The position numbers were made by a program, and so were the translations under genes. Shown one piece after another: positions 1 to 7,256 of a stretch of DNA of 39,714 nucleotides. Source of the DNA: Azonexus sp. (lineage in GTDB: Bacteria; Pseudomonadota; Gammaproteobacteria; Burkholderiales; Rhodocyclaceae); contig JAITMS010000132.1 in assembly GCA_031277255.1 (NCBI GenBank), positions 1 through 39,714 of the forward strand, written 5' to 3'. The notes under the pieces were generated by a model that was not told the origin of the DNA, made no database searches, and saw only the letters and a list, made by a program, of their open reading frames with translations. Every line of letters begins with the position of its first letter. Positions within the stretch are counted from its first letter, which is position 1.

Positions 1-66
1 TACAGCACCAAGGTCGGATTCATCGACTTGAAACAGGGCGTCGCCATTGTGGGAAAATCCCTTTGA
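1..66 (+). CDS. 3' end of an unidentified gene, cut by the window edge
   Basis: Frame 1 is open from the first base to a TGA at 64-66 and encodes 21 residues ending in VAIVGKSL. The start lies outside the window. The next gene is on the opposite strand and ends at 244, so a convergent gene end is plausible. A two-sided terminator hairpin at 204-231 could stop this transcript too. The fragment is too short to recognise a family, and an open frame of this length could arise by chance. Confidence 0.3.
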   Translation, partial: YSTKVGFIDLKQGVAIVGKSL

Positions 67-120
67 AAACCGTCCACCATGTCTCCGAACAACCGTCAGC
101 GATGTGGCCGGTCTGTACAT

Positions 121-137
121 CCCACAAGGGGAGAGGG
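121..137. repeat. single copy of a CCCTCTCCC / GGGAGAGGG-type short repeat
   Basis: The sequence CCCACAAGGGGAGAGGG matches the right half of the palindromic repeat seen complete at 37626-37648 and in variant form at 22396-22442 and 29280-29303. Here only the right half is present. The remaining intergenic bases from 67 to 203 show no recognisable gene. Confidence 0.45.
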
Positions 138-203
138 ATGATCGTGTCGTGGCGGCGGTGGAGTTTGTGCTTCTGCGAAGGTGTAGAAAAACCGCCCAAA
201 AAC

Positions 204-231
204 AAAAAACCCCGCCTTGGCGGGGTTTTTT
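204..231. terminator. bidirectional Rho-independent terminator
   Basis: The stem CCCCGCC (210-216) pairs with GGCGGGG (219-225) across a TT loop. It is preceded by six A (204-209) and followed by six T (226-231), so it can work on both strands. It lies 13 bp after the stop of the minus-strand phasin gene and probably ends the phasin transcript. Confidence 0.85.
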
Positions 232-243
232 GCGGTGAGGCGC

Positions 244-813
244 TTACTTGCTGGCGGCTTTTCTCGCGGCGCTGGTGGCGCTGCTCTTGGCGGCGGGCGG
301 GGTGGCAGCCTTGGTTGCGGCCTGGATGTTGGCTTCGGCGATGTCGGCCAGTTGGCGGGCCATCTGGTGCATGTTGTCGAAAGCCTTGGTCGAGGCGTTA
401 ATCATCGATTCCATACCGGCGGCGATAACGTCGCCGCCGACCGGGACGGTTTTGGCTTTGGCGACGGCGCTGGCGGCGTTCTTGTTGAATTGGCTGTATT
501 GCGCTTCCATGACCGCCGTGATTTCTTTTTGCATCTGGGCCATCAGGTCGTAGACGCTGCGTGAGTAATCGACGGCTTTTTCAACGCCCGGCTTGGCCAG
601 TTCGCTGTTCAGGCGGGCCATGTCGCCGGCGTCTCTGGCGGCCATCAACTGCTGGGTGTTGGCGACCGTGTTATTGAAAAACTCGCGCGAGGCGGCCAGG
701 TTGAGGGCGGTCAGGCGCTCGACGCCAGCAAAGGCGGTGCGCATCAGCGCCATCATCATTTCGAGGTTGGCTTTTTGGGCGGCGGTCAGTTGTTCGATAT
801 TCGGATTACTCAT
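244..813 (-). CDS. phasin family protein (first of two)
   Basis: Phasins coat intracellular polyhydroxyalkanoate granules and limit their coalescence. The 189-residue product has the family layout. It opens with a short helix (IEQLTAAQKANLEMMM), has a long amphipathic alpha-helical body with YSRSVYDLMAQMQKEITAVM near the centre, and ends in a low-complexity tail rich in Ala, Lys and Pro. The centre is closely matched by the neighbouring phasin (YSRSVYEISAQAQEEL), which suggests tandem duplication. Two ATGs are adjacent (816 and 813). The downstream one has better spacing from the GGAG Shine-Dalgarno, so it was chosen. The gene lies 78 bp after the other phasin and probably shares its promoter. 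Family assignment is firm; the paralogue type is not resolved. Confidence 0.9.
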   Translation of the reverse strand: MSNPNIEQLTAAQKANLEMMMALMRTAFAGVERLTALNLAASREFFNNTVANTQQLMAARDAGDMARLNSELAKPGVEKAVDYSRSVYDLMAQMQKEITAVMEAQYSQFNKNAASAVAKAKTVPVGGDVIAAGMESMINASTKAFDNMHQMARQLADIAEANIQAATKAATPPAAKSSATSAARKAASK

Positions 814-860
814 CATTTTCTCCAGTCTGGTCGGTGATTGTTGCGACAGATGAAACGAAG

Positions 861-880
861 CCCCCGCCGGGCGGCGGGGG
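861..880 (-). terminator. GC-rich hairpin between the two phasin genes
   Basis: CCCCCGCC (861-868) pairs perfectly with GGCGGGGG (873-880) around a 4-base loop, in the 78-bp gap between the phasin genes. On the minus strand it is followed only by a short mixed pyrimidine stretch, so it is at best a weak terminator. It could reduce expression of the downstream phasin or protect the 3' end of the upstream message. Confidence 0.5.
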
Positions 881-891
881 GTGAAGTGGTC

Positions 892-1446
892 TTACTTGGC
901 CTTCCTGGCGGTGGTCTGGCCGACCGCCTTGACCGTCGCATTGGTAGCGGCGGCGACATTGGCTTCGGTGATTTCGGCAACCTGACGGGCGGCCTTGTTG
1001 AGATTGTCAAAAGCCGAGTTGGCGGCGGCGAAGGCGCTCTTGACAGCGGCCACGGCGACATCGGAACCGGCGGGAGCGGACTTGGCGGCCTTGTCCAAGA
1101 GTTCGGCGACCTGCTTCTGGAAGCCGCTGAATTGGCTTTCGATGGTCTTCGACAGTTCTTCCTGAGCCTGGGCGGAAATTTCATAGACGCTGCGCGAGTA
1201 GGCGACGGCCTTTTCGACATTCGGCTGGGCCAGCGAAGCCTGGATCGACAGGGCTTCCTGCGGGTCCTTGGCGGCCAGCAGCGCCTTGGCGCCGGAGACG
1301 GAATCTTCCAGCACCGAGCGGGCGGTGTTGAGGTTGAGGGCGGCGATGCGCTCGGCGGAAGCCAGCGCGGCATTGGCGACCGACAGCAGGGAATCAACGG
1401 TGGCCTTGTTGGCGGCGGCGAATTGTTCGGGGGTGGTAAAGCTCAT
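892..1446 (-). CDS. phasin family protein (second, promoter-proximal)
   Basis: This 184-residue granule-associated phasin starts MSFTTPEQFAAANKATVDSL, a typical opening for betaproteobacterial PhaP-like proteins. It continues as an almost wholly helical protein, with a KAVAYSRSVYEISAQAQEEL segment and a tail ending in basic residues (TARKAK). No enzymatic motif or membrane segment is seen. The ATG at 1446 follows a clear GAGGAG Shine-Dalgarno. It is the first gene after the strong promoter at 1548-1575, so it is probably the more highly expressed of the two phasins. Expression is likely tied to polymer accumulation through the flanking TGCACTGCA sites, which is an inference from PhaR systems elsewhere. 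Confidence 0.92.
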   Translation of the reverse strand: MSFTTPEQFAAANKATVDSLLSVANAALASAERIAALNLNTARSVLEDSVSGAKALLAAKDPQEALSIQASLAQPNVEKAVAYSRSVYEISAQAQEELSKTIESQFSGFQKQVAELLDKAAKSAPAGSDVAVAAVKSAFAAANSAFDNLNKAARQVAEITEANVAAATNATVKAVGQTTARKAK

Positions 1447-1524
1447 GGTGTTCTCCTCAAGGTTAAAAAAATTGGCGGCGGCACGGCAGGCGATGACGGA
1501 CGGGTTTCTTTTTTGCCCGCTTTA

Positions 1525-1597
1525 TGTTGCAGTGCAGCATGAGACGGATTATAGAGGAGTTCCGGCGCTTGTCAACAGTTTTTTGCTGCAGTGCACA
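1525..1597 (-). promoter_or_regulatory. phasin promoter with two putative PhaR-type operators
   Basis: Read on the minus strand, TTGACA (1575-1570) and TATAAT (1553-1548) are separated by 16 bp, a near-ideal sigma70 promoter. Two near-identical sites frame it: GTGCACTGCAGCA (about 1596-1584, upstream of -35) and CTGCACTGCAACA (about 1538-1526, at or just after the start point). PhaR repressors of polyhydroxyalkanoate producers bind TGC/GCA-rich palindromes at phasin promoters, so this is a good candidate pair of operators. The predicted leader is about 95 nt. Confidence 0.7.
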
Positions 1598-1630
1598 AAT
1601 AAATTTAATTCGATTGAAATCAGTGACTTG

Positions 1631-2254
1631 TCAGGGCTTTTCGGCGGCGGTTTCAGGGGCGTCGGCAGTGCTTTCGCCAAGATCGGCAGCGCCTTTGAGT
1701 TCGAGTGGCTCGCTGCGGGGCGGCGGGCGCTCGGCGCCGTCCTTCTTGTTCCTCGGTTCGATGGTGACGATGACGCGGCGGCCCGGCGCGCCGTTCTTGT
1801 CGCCTGCCGTCGCCAGGTATTTTTCATTGACCGCGTCGTACCAGATATAGTCGCCGCGGATTTCGTCGCCGCCGCTCTTGACCCAGGCGCGGCGGAACAG
1901 TTCGGCGACCTCGCTGTTGCTGTCGTACTCGATGCGCTCGGCTTCGCCTTCGATATAGTCGTCCTTTCCCTCGCGCTTCTGGCGGAAAGTGGCAAGTTTG
2001 CCCTTAGCGGCGGTGGCGACGCCTTTCTGGAAGCCGTATGGGTCCTCGGTGACGACGACCTTGTCGGCCCGAAGCACCAGCGTGCCTTTGGTGATGACGA
2101 CGTTGCCTTCGAGAATCTGGATTTTTTTCGCGTCATCGACCGAGAGGCGGTTGGCTTCAAGGCGCATCGGCTTGTCGCGGTCGGCCCGTTCGGCGAGGGC
2201 GCCCGGCGCAGCGGCGGCGAGGCTGAGGGCAAGAAGGAGAGGAGATATCTTCAT
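1631..2254 (-). CDS. lptA: LptA, periplasmic LPS transport bridge protein
   Basis: LptA forms the periplasmic beta-jellyroll bridge that passes lipopolysaccharide from LptC to LptD. The 207-residue product has a signal peptide (about residues 1-21, ending ALA) and the OstA-type core. Typical LptA strings are visible, such as LEANRLSVDDAKK, ILEGNVVITKGTL and LRADKVVV. The C-terminal 45 residues are a Pro/Glu/Ala-rich tail beyond the folded domain. The start overlaps the lptC stop (ATGA). The gene usually after lptA, the ATPase gene lptB, is missing here, and the phasin promoter follows after about 185 bp. Confidence 0.92.
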   Translation of the reverse strand: MKISPLLLALSLAAAAPGALAERADRDKPMRLEANRLSVDDAKKIQILEGNVVITKGTLVLRADKVVVTEDPYGFQKGVATAAKGKLATFRQKREGKDDYIEGEAERIEYDSNSEVAELFRRAWVKSGGDEIRGDYIWYDAVNEKYLATAGDKNGAPGRRVIVTIEPRNKKDGAERPPPRSEPLELKGAADLGESTADAPETAAEKP

Positions 2255-2832
2255 GGTTTTTGAGTCGGGTTAATGTAGACGCCTGTGACTTGCGATTGCA
2301 GGACGAAGGTCGAGAGATGGGTGTCGATCCGGGCGCCGATGCCTTTGAGCCAGGATTGGCCCTGAGTGATTTCGACCGGGCTGTTGGTGAAGGCCGTGCC
2401 GAGATCGGGCTGGGCCGTGAGATAAGGCGACCGGAAGCGCAGTTCGGGACGGTCGGCGTCGGCGGCGCGGACGGCGTTGACATCGTCCCAGAGAAAAACC
2501 GTTTCGCCTTCGGCGCTGACCCTGGCGTTCTGCGCCGAGAGGGTCAGCGGCGGCCCGTCGGGGCGGAAATTGACCAGCGTCGGCGAGCGCAGTTCCGATG
2601 AATCATCGTCAGGATAGTGTTCGAGCCAGGGCGAGGTCAGCCGGTATTTGACCCGGCCTTCGGCGTCGAAGCGGCGGACGATGAAATTTTCGGCAATGGC
2701 GTCGGGGTCGTGGCGCAGGTTGCCGTCGCGCTTGGGCTCGGCGACATCGACCACGTTCTGTAGCCAGAAGCTGAGAGCGGCCAGAAGGGCCGCCAGGATG
2801 ATCGGGAAAAGCTGCCCCTGCCAGTTTTTCAT
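2251..2832 (-). CDS. lptC: LptC, inner-membrane LPS transport protein
   Basis: LptC is a bitopic protein that takes LPS from the LptBFG transporter and hands it to LptA. The product is 193 residues. A single N-terminal membrane segment (about residues 6-25, LFPIILAALLAALSFWLQNV) is followed by the periplasmic domain with motifs such as HDPDAIAENFIVRRFDAEG. The frame is open further upstream, but the ATG at 2832 overlaps the kdsC stop and gives the expected length. It sits between kdsC and lptA with 4-bp overlaps on both sides, the standard proteobacterial order. Confidence 0.93.
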   Translation of the reverse strand: MKNWQGQLFPIILAALLAALSFWLQNVVDVAEPKRDGNLRHDPDAIAENFIVRRFDAEGRVKYRLTSPWLEHYPDDDSSELRSPTLVNFRPDGPPLTLSAQNARVSAEGETVFLWDDVNAVRAADADRPELRFRSPYLTAQPDLGTAFTNSPVEITQGQSWLKGIGARIDTHLSTFVLQSQVTGVYINPTQKP

Positions 2833-3356
2833 GGCGCTGCGAGATAGGGGGCGATGACCGCCGCCAGTTTGTTCTGGGCGGTGAGAATGAACTCGACGGC
2901 TTCGCGCACGGCGCCGTGGCCGCCGCTGGCCTGGGTGGTCAGGTGGGCCAGTTGTTTGACGATGGCCTGGGCATTGGCCGGGGCGATGGCCAGCCCGCAG
3001 CGGCGCATCACCGGCAGGTCGATCAGGTCGTCGCCCATGAAGGCGCACTCTGCCCAGTCCAAACCGAGTTGACCAAGGAGGGCGGCGACAGTCTCCTCTT
3101 TGTCGCCGATGCCTTGCAGCACATGATGGATGCCGAGATCGGCGGCGCGCGCCGTGACGATATTGGAATGGCGTCCGGTGACGATCGCCAGTTCAAAACC
3201 GGCGCGCTGCATCAACTTGACGCCAAGGCCGTCCTGAGCATTGAAAGTCTTGAGTTCGCCGCCGTCTTCCGTGTAATGCAGACGGCCATCGGTCATCACG
3301 CCGTCGATGTCGAAGGCGACCAGTTTGATGCGGGCGGCGCGAGTTTGGCTATCCAT
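2829..3356 (-). CDS. kdsC: KdsC, 3-deoxy-D-manno-octulosonate 8-phosphate phosphatase
   Basis: KdsC removes phosphate from Kdo-8-phosphate to give Kdo, the sugar linking lipid A to the LPS core. It is a cap-less HAD phosphatase that acts as a tetramer in the cytoplasm. The 175-residue length is normal. Motif I FDIDGVMTDG begins at residue 15, with D16 the expected nucleophile and D18 the acid/base. Motif II is the Thr in IVTGR, and motif III/IV includes FMGDDLIDLPVM. The start overlaps the stop of kdsD and the end overlaps lptC, so translation is probably coupled through the operon. Confidence 0.95.
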   Translation of the reverse strand: MDSQTRAARIKLVAFDIDGVMTDGRLHYTEDGGELKTFNAQDGLGVKLMQRAGFELAIVTGRHSNIVTARAADLGIHHVLQGIGDKEETVAALLGQLGLDWAECAFMGDDLIDLPVMRRCGLAIAPANAQAIVKQLAHLTTQASGGHGAVREAVEFILTAQNKLAAVIAPYLAAP

Positions 3357-4354
3357 CAGAGCACCTTGGCGGTAAATAAATCGTGCATATTGAGCGCGCC
3401 GGAGAGACGGCCCGCGTGATCGGTGACGAGCAGACCATTGATGCGCAGGCGCTCCATCATTTCGACGGCTTCGACGGCGAGTCTGTCGCTGTCGATGGTG
3501 TGCGGCGTCGGGTGCATGACCGAGGCAATCGCGCCCTGGCGCAGGTCGATCTGTTTTTCAAAGGCGCGGCGCAGGTCGCCGTCGGTGAAAATGCCGAGCG
3601 GCCTGCCGTCGTCGTCGATGACGCAGATGAAACCCAAGCCGCCGCGCGACATGGCGACCACGGCCTCGGTCATGTCCGTCTCTGGGGCGACGACGGGCAC
3701 CTGGTCGAGCGGGCGCATGACATCGGCGACGCGCGTCAACAGACGCCGCCCCAGCGAGCCGCCGGGGTGCGAGCGGGCGAAATCTTCCGCGCCGAAGCCC
3801 TTGGCGTCGAGCAGGGCGACCGCCAGCGCGTCGCCCAGCGCCAGCGCCGCGGTGGTGCTGGCGGTCGGCGCCAGATTGAGCGGGCAGGCTTCCTGGGCGA
3901 CGGCGGCATCGAGATGGATATCGGCCTGACCGGCCAGCGTCGAGGCGGCGTTGCCGGTCATGCTGATAAGCCGCGCGCCTTGCCGCTTGATCAGCGGCAC
4001 GATCGAGAGCAGTTCCGCCGACTCGCCGGAATTGGACAAGGCCAGCAGGATGTCGTCGCGGGTAATCATGCCGAGGTCGCCGTGGCTGGCTTCCGCCGGG
4101 TGGACGAAATAGGCGGGGGTGCCGGTGCTGGCCAGGGTGGCGGCGATCTTGCGGGCGATGTGGCCGGATTTGCCCATGCCGCTGACGATGACGCGGCCCC
4201 GGCTGTTGAGGATGAGGTCGACAGCGCGGGCGAAAGCCGCGTCCAGACGATCAGCCAGCGCGGCGACCGCTGCGGCTTCGATGACCAAAGTCTGCCGCCC
4301 CAGTTCCAGAGCGCGTTCCAGGGTATGACGAGGGGGTGGGGTGCTTGGGGTCAT
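3356..4354 (-). CDS. kdsD: KdsD, D-arabinose 5-phosphate isomerase
   Basis: KdsD interconverts D-ribulose 5-phosphate and D-arabinose 5-phosphate, the first step of Kdo synthesis. The 332-residue protein has an N-terminal SIS sugar-phosphate domain (about residues 35-170, with VIVSGMGKSGHIARKIAATL and SNSGESAELL) and two CBS domains (about 200-330). The frame opens further upstream at 4399, but that codon lies upstream of the likely -10 box (4386-4381). The ATG at 4354 was therefore preferred, although no clear Shine-Dalgarno precedes it. It heads the kdsD-kdsC-lptC-lptA operon and is divergent from the antiporter gene. Confidence 0.94.
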   Translation of the reverse strand: MTPSTPPPRHTLERALELGRQTLVIEAAAVAALADRLDAAFARAVDLILNSRGRVIVSGMGKSGHIARKIAATLASTGTPAYFVHPAEASHGDLGMITRDDILLALSNSGESAELLSIVPLIKRQGARLISMTGNAASTLAGQADIHLDAAVAQEACPLNLAPTASTTAALALGDALAVALLDAKGFGAEDFARSHPGGSLGRRLLTRVADVMRPLDQVPVVAPETDMTEAVVAMSRGGLGFICVIDDDGRPLGIFTDGDLRRAFEKQIDLRQGAIASVMHPTPHTIDSDRLAVEAVEMMERLRINGLLVTDHAGRLSGALNMHDLFTAKVL

Positions 4355-4380
4355 GGCGCGGCTGCGGTTATGATGGGCAG

Positions 4381-4408
4381 AGTATACCTTGAACCTCATT
4401 CTGGTTAA
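4381..4408 (-). promoter_or_regulatory. possible kdsD operon promoter
   Basis: In the 68-bp gap between the divergent kdsD and antiporter genes, the minus strand has TATACT at 4386-4381. A weak TTAACC lies 16 bp upstream of it (4408-4403). The -10 box is good and the -35 poor. A start near 4374 would give a leader of about 20 nt. Confidence 0.4.
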
Positions 4409-4422
4409 TCGGAAACCGGCCC

Positions 4423-6372
4423 TTGACCGCTCTGCCTCTTGTCCTTCTCCTCCTTGGCGCGTCGGTGGTTGTCGTGGTTGTTTTTCGCCGCTTCAACCTG
4501 CCGCCGGTGCTGGCTTATCTCCTGGTCGGCAGCGTCATCGGGCCGCACGCCCTGAACCTGATGGCCGAAGACGCCAGCATGGAGCATCTGGCCGAATTCG
4601 GCGTCGTCTTTCTGATGTTCTCGATTGGCCTCGAATTTTCCCTGCCCAAACTCTATGCCATGAAGCGCATCGTCTTCGGGCTGGGCTTGTTGCAGGTGCT
4701 GGCCAGCATTGCCGTCGCCTCGACGCTGACCGTGCTCGCCGGTGTCGGCTGGCAACTGGGGCTGGCGCTGGGCGGCGTTTTCGCCATGTCGTCCACCGCC
4801 GTCCTGAGCAAGCTCCTCTCCGAGCGGATGCAGCTCAACACGCCGCACGGGCGCGAAACGATGGGCGTGCTGCTCTTTCAGGACCTGGCCGTGGTGCCGC
4901 TCCTCGTCATCATCCCTTCGCTCACCCAGCCGCCGGAAAAACTGGCGGCGCTGCTCGGCATCGCGCTGGTCAAGGCCGTGGTGGCGCTGGTTCTGATTCT
5001 CGTCTTCGGCCAGAAACTGATGCGCAAGTGGTTCACCTTCGTCGCCCGCGCCAAATCGTCGGAAGTGTTCGCCCTCAACGTGCTGCTGATTACCCTTGGT
5101 CTCGCCATGCTGACGCAACTGGCCGGGCTGTCGCTGGCCCTCGGCGCTTTTGTCGCCGGCATGCTGATTGCCGAAACCGAATACCGCCTGCAAGTCGAAG
5201 AAGACATCAAACCCTTCCGCGACGTGCTGATGGGCCTTTTTTTCGTCACCATCGGCATCAAGCTCGACATGCACGTCGTCGTCGATCTGTGGTGGCAGGT
5301 GCTGCTCGGCCTCAGCGCCTTGCTCGTCATCAAGGCGCTGATTGTCGGCCTCCTCTCGTGGCGGCTGGGCGCTTCGCCCGGCAACGCCATGCGCTCGGCC
5401 TTGTGGCTGTGCGCCGGGAGTGAATTCGGCTTCGTCCTCCTGGGCGAAATCGCCCGTATTCCGGTCGAAGTCGAGCAGGTGGCGCTGACCGTGCTGGTCC
5501 TCTCCATGCTCGCCGCGCCCTTCATCGTCCAGTACAGCGAAAAACTGGTGATGCGCTTCGTCGCCAGCGAATGGCTGCTGCGCTCGATGCAACTGACCCA
5601 GATCGCCGCCCAGACCATGAGCAACGAGCGACACGCCATCCTCTGCGGCTTTGGCCGCAATGGTCAGTATCTGGCCCGTTTTCTCGATCAGGAAGGGATC
5701 GCTTATGTCGCCCTCGATCTTGACCCCGACCGCGTCCGCGAGGCGGCGGCGGGCGGCGAGCGTGTCGTTTTCGGCGACGCCGGACGCAAGGAGGCGCTGA
5801 TTGCCGCCGGGCTGATGCGAGCCAGCGTCGTCGTCGTCACCATGGCCGACACGCCGCTGGCCGAAAAAGTGCTGCATCACGTCCATGCGGCGCGCCCCGA
5901 CGTGCCGGTGGTCGTTCGCACCTCGGACGACCGCGACATGGCCAAGCTGACCAAGGCCGGGGCCACCGAAGTCGTGCCGGAAATGCTCGAAGCCAGCCTG
6001 ATGCTCGCCTCGCACGCGCTGGTGCTGGTCGGCGTGCCGCTCAGCCGGATTCTGAAACGCATCCGTCTCGTCCGCGCCCAGCGTTACCGCCTTCTGCGCG
6101 GCTTCTACCACGGTCGAACCGATCAGGAGGACGACGGCGACGACCAGCGCCTCCATTCGGTCTGGCTTGGCCCCGGCTCCGCCGCCATTGGCCGGACCCT
6201 GGCCGAATTGCACCTCGAAGCCGCGCCGTGCGAAGTCAGCGCCATCCGCCGCCGCGGCATCCAGGCCATCGAGCCGGAACCGGAAACCCGGCTGGAAGAA
6301 GGCGACGTGGTCGTCGTCCTCGGTCGGCCAGAAGGGGTGATGGCGGCGGAGGCGCGGTTGTTGCAGAAATGA
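4423..6372 (+). CDS. kefB: CPA2-family cation:proton antiporter (KefB/KefC-like)
   Basis: This 649-residue inner-membrane protein is of the monovalent cation/proton antiporter-2 type, which exchanges K+ (or Na+) for H+. The N-terminal 380 residues are strongly hydrophobic and hold the Na+/H+ exchanger domain, with SIGLEFSLPKL and the FAMSSTAVLSKLL loop. A TrkA-N/RCK nucleotide-binding domain follows, with the glycine-rich HAILCGFGRNGQYLARFL and the acidic strand end ALDLDPDRV. The C-terminus (about 570-649) is a TrkA-C domain. The apparent start is TTG at 4423 with a weak GGAAA upstream. Divergent placement next to kdsD is common in betaproteobacteria. Glutathione gating as in E. coli KefB/C cannot be judged from sequence alone. 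Confidence 0.9.
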   Translation: MTALPLVLLLLGASVVVVVVFRRFNLPPVLAYLLVGSVIGPHALNLMAEDASMEHLAEFGVVFLMFSIGLEFSLPKLYAMKRIVFGLGLLQVLASIAVASTLTVLAGVGWQLGLALGGVFAMSSTAVLSKLLSERMQLNTPHGRETMGVLLFQDLAVVPLLVIIPSLTQPPEKLAALLGIALVKAVVALVLILVFGQKLMRKWFTFVARAKSSEVFALNVLLITLGLAMLTQLAGLSLALGAFVAGMLIAETEYRLQVEEDIKPFRDVLMGLFFVTIGIKLDMHVVVDLWWQVLLGLSALLVIKALIVGLLSWRLGASPGNAMRSALWLCAGSEFGFVLLGEIARIPVEVEQVALTVLVLSMLAAPFIVQYSEKLVMRFVASEWLLRSMQLTQIAAQTMSNERHAILCGFGRNGQYLARFLDQEGIAYVALDLDPDRVREAAAGGERVVFGDAGRKEALIAAGLMRASVVVVTMADTPLAEKVLHHVHAARPDVPVVVRTSDDRDMAKLTKAGATEVVPEMLEASLMLASHALVLVGVPLSRILKRIRLVRAQRYRLLRGFYHGRTDQEDDGDDQRLHSVWLGPGSAAIGRTLAELHLEAAPCEVSAIRRRGIQAIEPEPETRLEEGDVVVVLGRPEGVMAAEARLLQK

Positions 6373-6400
6373 AAAAGGCCCGCTGCTGACGGCGGGCCTT
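6372..6400 (-). terminator. Rho-independent terminator of the pilin gene
   Basis: AAGGCCCGC (6375-6383) pairs with GCGGGCCTT (6392-6400) across an 8-base loop. On the minus strand the stem is followed by a run of five T, so it should stop the pilin transcript. The T-run side abuts the stop codon of the convergent antiporter gene; the plus-strand side has no T-run. Confidence 0.8.
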
Positions 6401-6422
6401 GGCCGCGCGGGTAGCGGCAAGG

Positions 6423-7100
6423 TCAGAAAGCCATGCAGACCGTATAGGATTGCGCGTCGTCAATGCCGCCGGCGCCGGTTGTCGGAATGGCGGCGGCGCT
6501 GGTGGTTTGGTTGGCGGCCTGGTTGTTCATCGTCATCATCGAACCGGTCGCCGTGTTGCCGTCGTCCATCGTGGTGTCGAGTTGTTTGGCGAATTTGCCG
6601 AGAATGCCTTGCGAGCAGACGACATAGGTGCCGCGCAGGCCGGTGATCGGCGGCGTCACGCCGCTGGCGACGCCGATGATGCCGCCATCGGCGTTTTTCG
6701 GCTGGTAATCATCAGCGGCTCTATCGGTTGGGCCGGGGGCGAGGCCAGCCAAGCGGACATGCTGCCAGAAGAGGTAGCTTTCCTCTGTGCGGACACTGGA
6801 ATTCCAGGCCCCGTCGATGACGCCATTGCCTTGCTTGCCGCCCGGCGTGGTGGCTTGGTTGGTCGCTGGGGTGTCGCCGAGGTGATTCTTAGCCGTCGCG
6901 TCATCGCCCGGCAGCGCCCGGTATTTGTCCTGATAGCCGTAGATGAAGAGCGGAATGGTCCGAAAATCATTGGCGAAATTTTTCACCTTGGCGCTATTGA
7001 TGAGTTCCTGCCCCTTCAGCACGCCGCCGAGCAAGAGGCCGATAATGACCAGCACGATGGCGATTTCGACGAGGGTGAACCCTGTTTGACGGGTTTTCAT
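6423..7100 (-). CDS. type IV prepilin, probable major MSHA-like pilin
   Basis: The 225-residue product has a short basic leader MKTRQTG followed by FTLVEIAIVLVIIGLLLGGV. This is a class III signal: prepilin peptidase cleaves after G7, and E5 of the mature protein is present. The rest is a globular domain with a Gly/Asp/Thr-rich middle. Two cysteines near the end (YVVCSQG and YTVCMAF) could form the D-region disulfide. ATG at 7100 is preferred over an upstream TTG because a GGAG lies at proper spacing. Its own terminator and AT-rich upstream region suggest separate transcription, as expected for a major pilin. Pilin class is firm; major-pilin status is inferred. Confidence 0.88.
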   Translation of the reverse strand: MKTRQTGFTLVEIAIVLVIIGLLLGGVLKGQELINSAKVKNFANDFRTIPLFIYGYQDKYRALPGDDATAKNHLGDTPATNQATTPGGKQGNGVIDGAWNSSVRTEESYLFWQHVRLAGLAPGPTDRAADDYQPKNADGGIIGVASGVTPPITGLRGTYVVCSQGILGKFAKQLDTTMDDGNTATGSMMTMNNQAANQTTSAAAIPTTGAGGIDDAQSYTVCMAF

Positions 7101-7182
7101 AACATGCTCCAAGGGGATTGTTTCGAGAGGCTCGCACGAATATTGTGCCTGTAAAAAGAAGATATTTTCGTTAACTATCTAT

Positions 7183-7211
7183 CGTTTTTATATTGAAATA
7201 TCGAAAAAACG
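7183..7211. repeat. AT-rich palindrome upstream of the pilin gene
   Basis: CGTTTTT and AAAAACG arms enclose a smaller ATATT/AATAT palindrome. The element lies between the end of the cyclase gene (7257) and the pilin start (7100), in the most AT-rich stretch of the pilus cluster. It may be a weak terminator for the cyclase message or a regulator-binding site at the pilin promoter. No clear promoter hexamers were assigned. Confidence 0.4.
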
Positions 7212-7256
7212 GACAGCTTGTTCCAATCATCGCTGCCCACGCCGCGCAGGTCAGTT

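Noticed and set aside
4405-6420. 671-codon open frame on the minus strand
   Set aside because: It is fully antisense to the antiporter gene and translates to a Gln/His/Asp/Arg-rich sequence without domains, the usual shadow of GC-rich codon bias.
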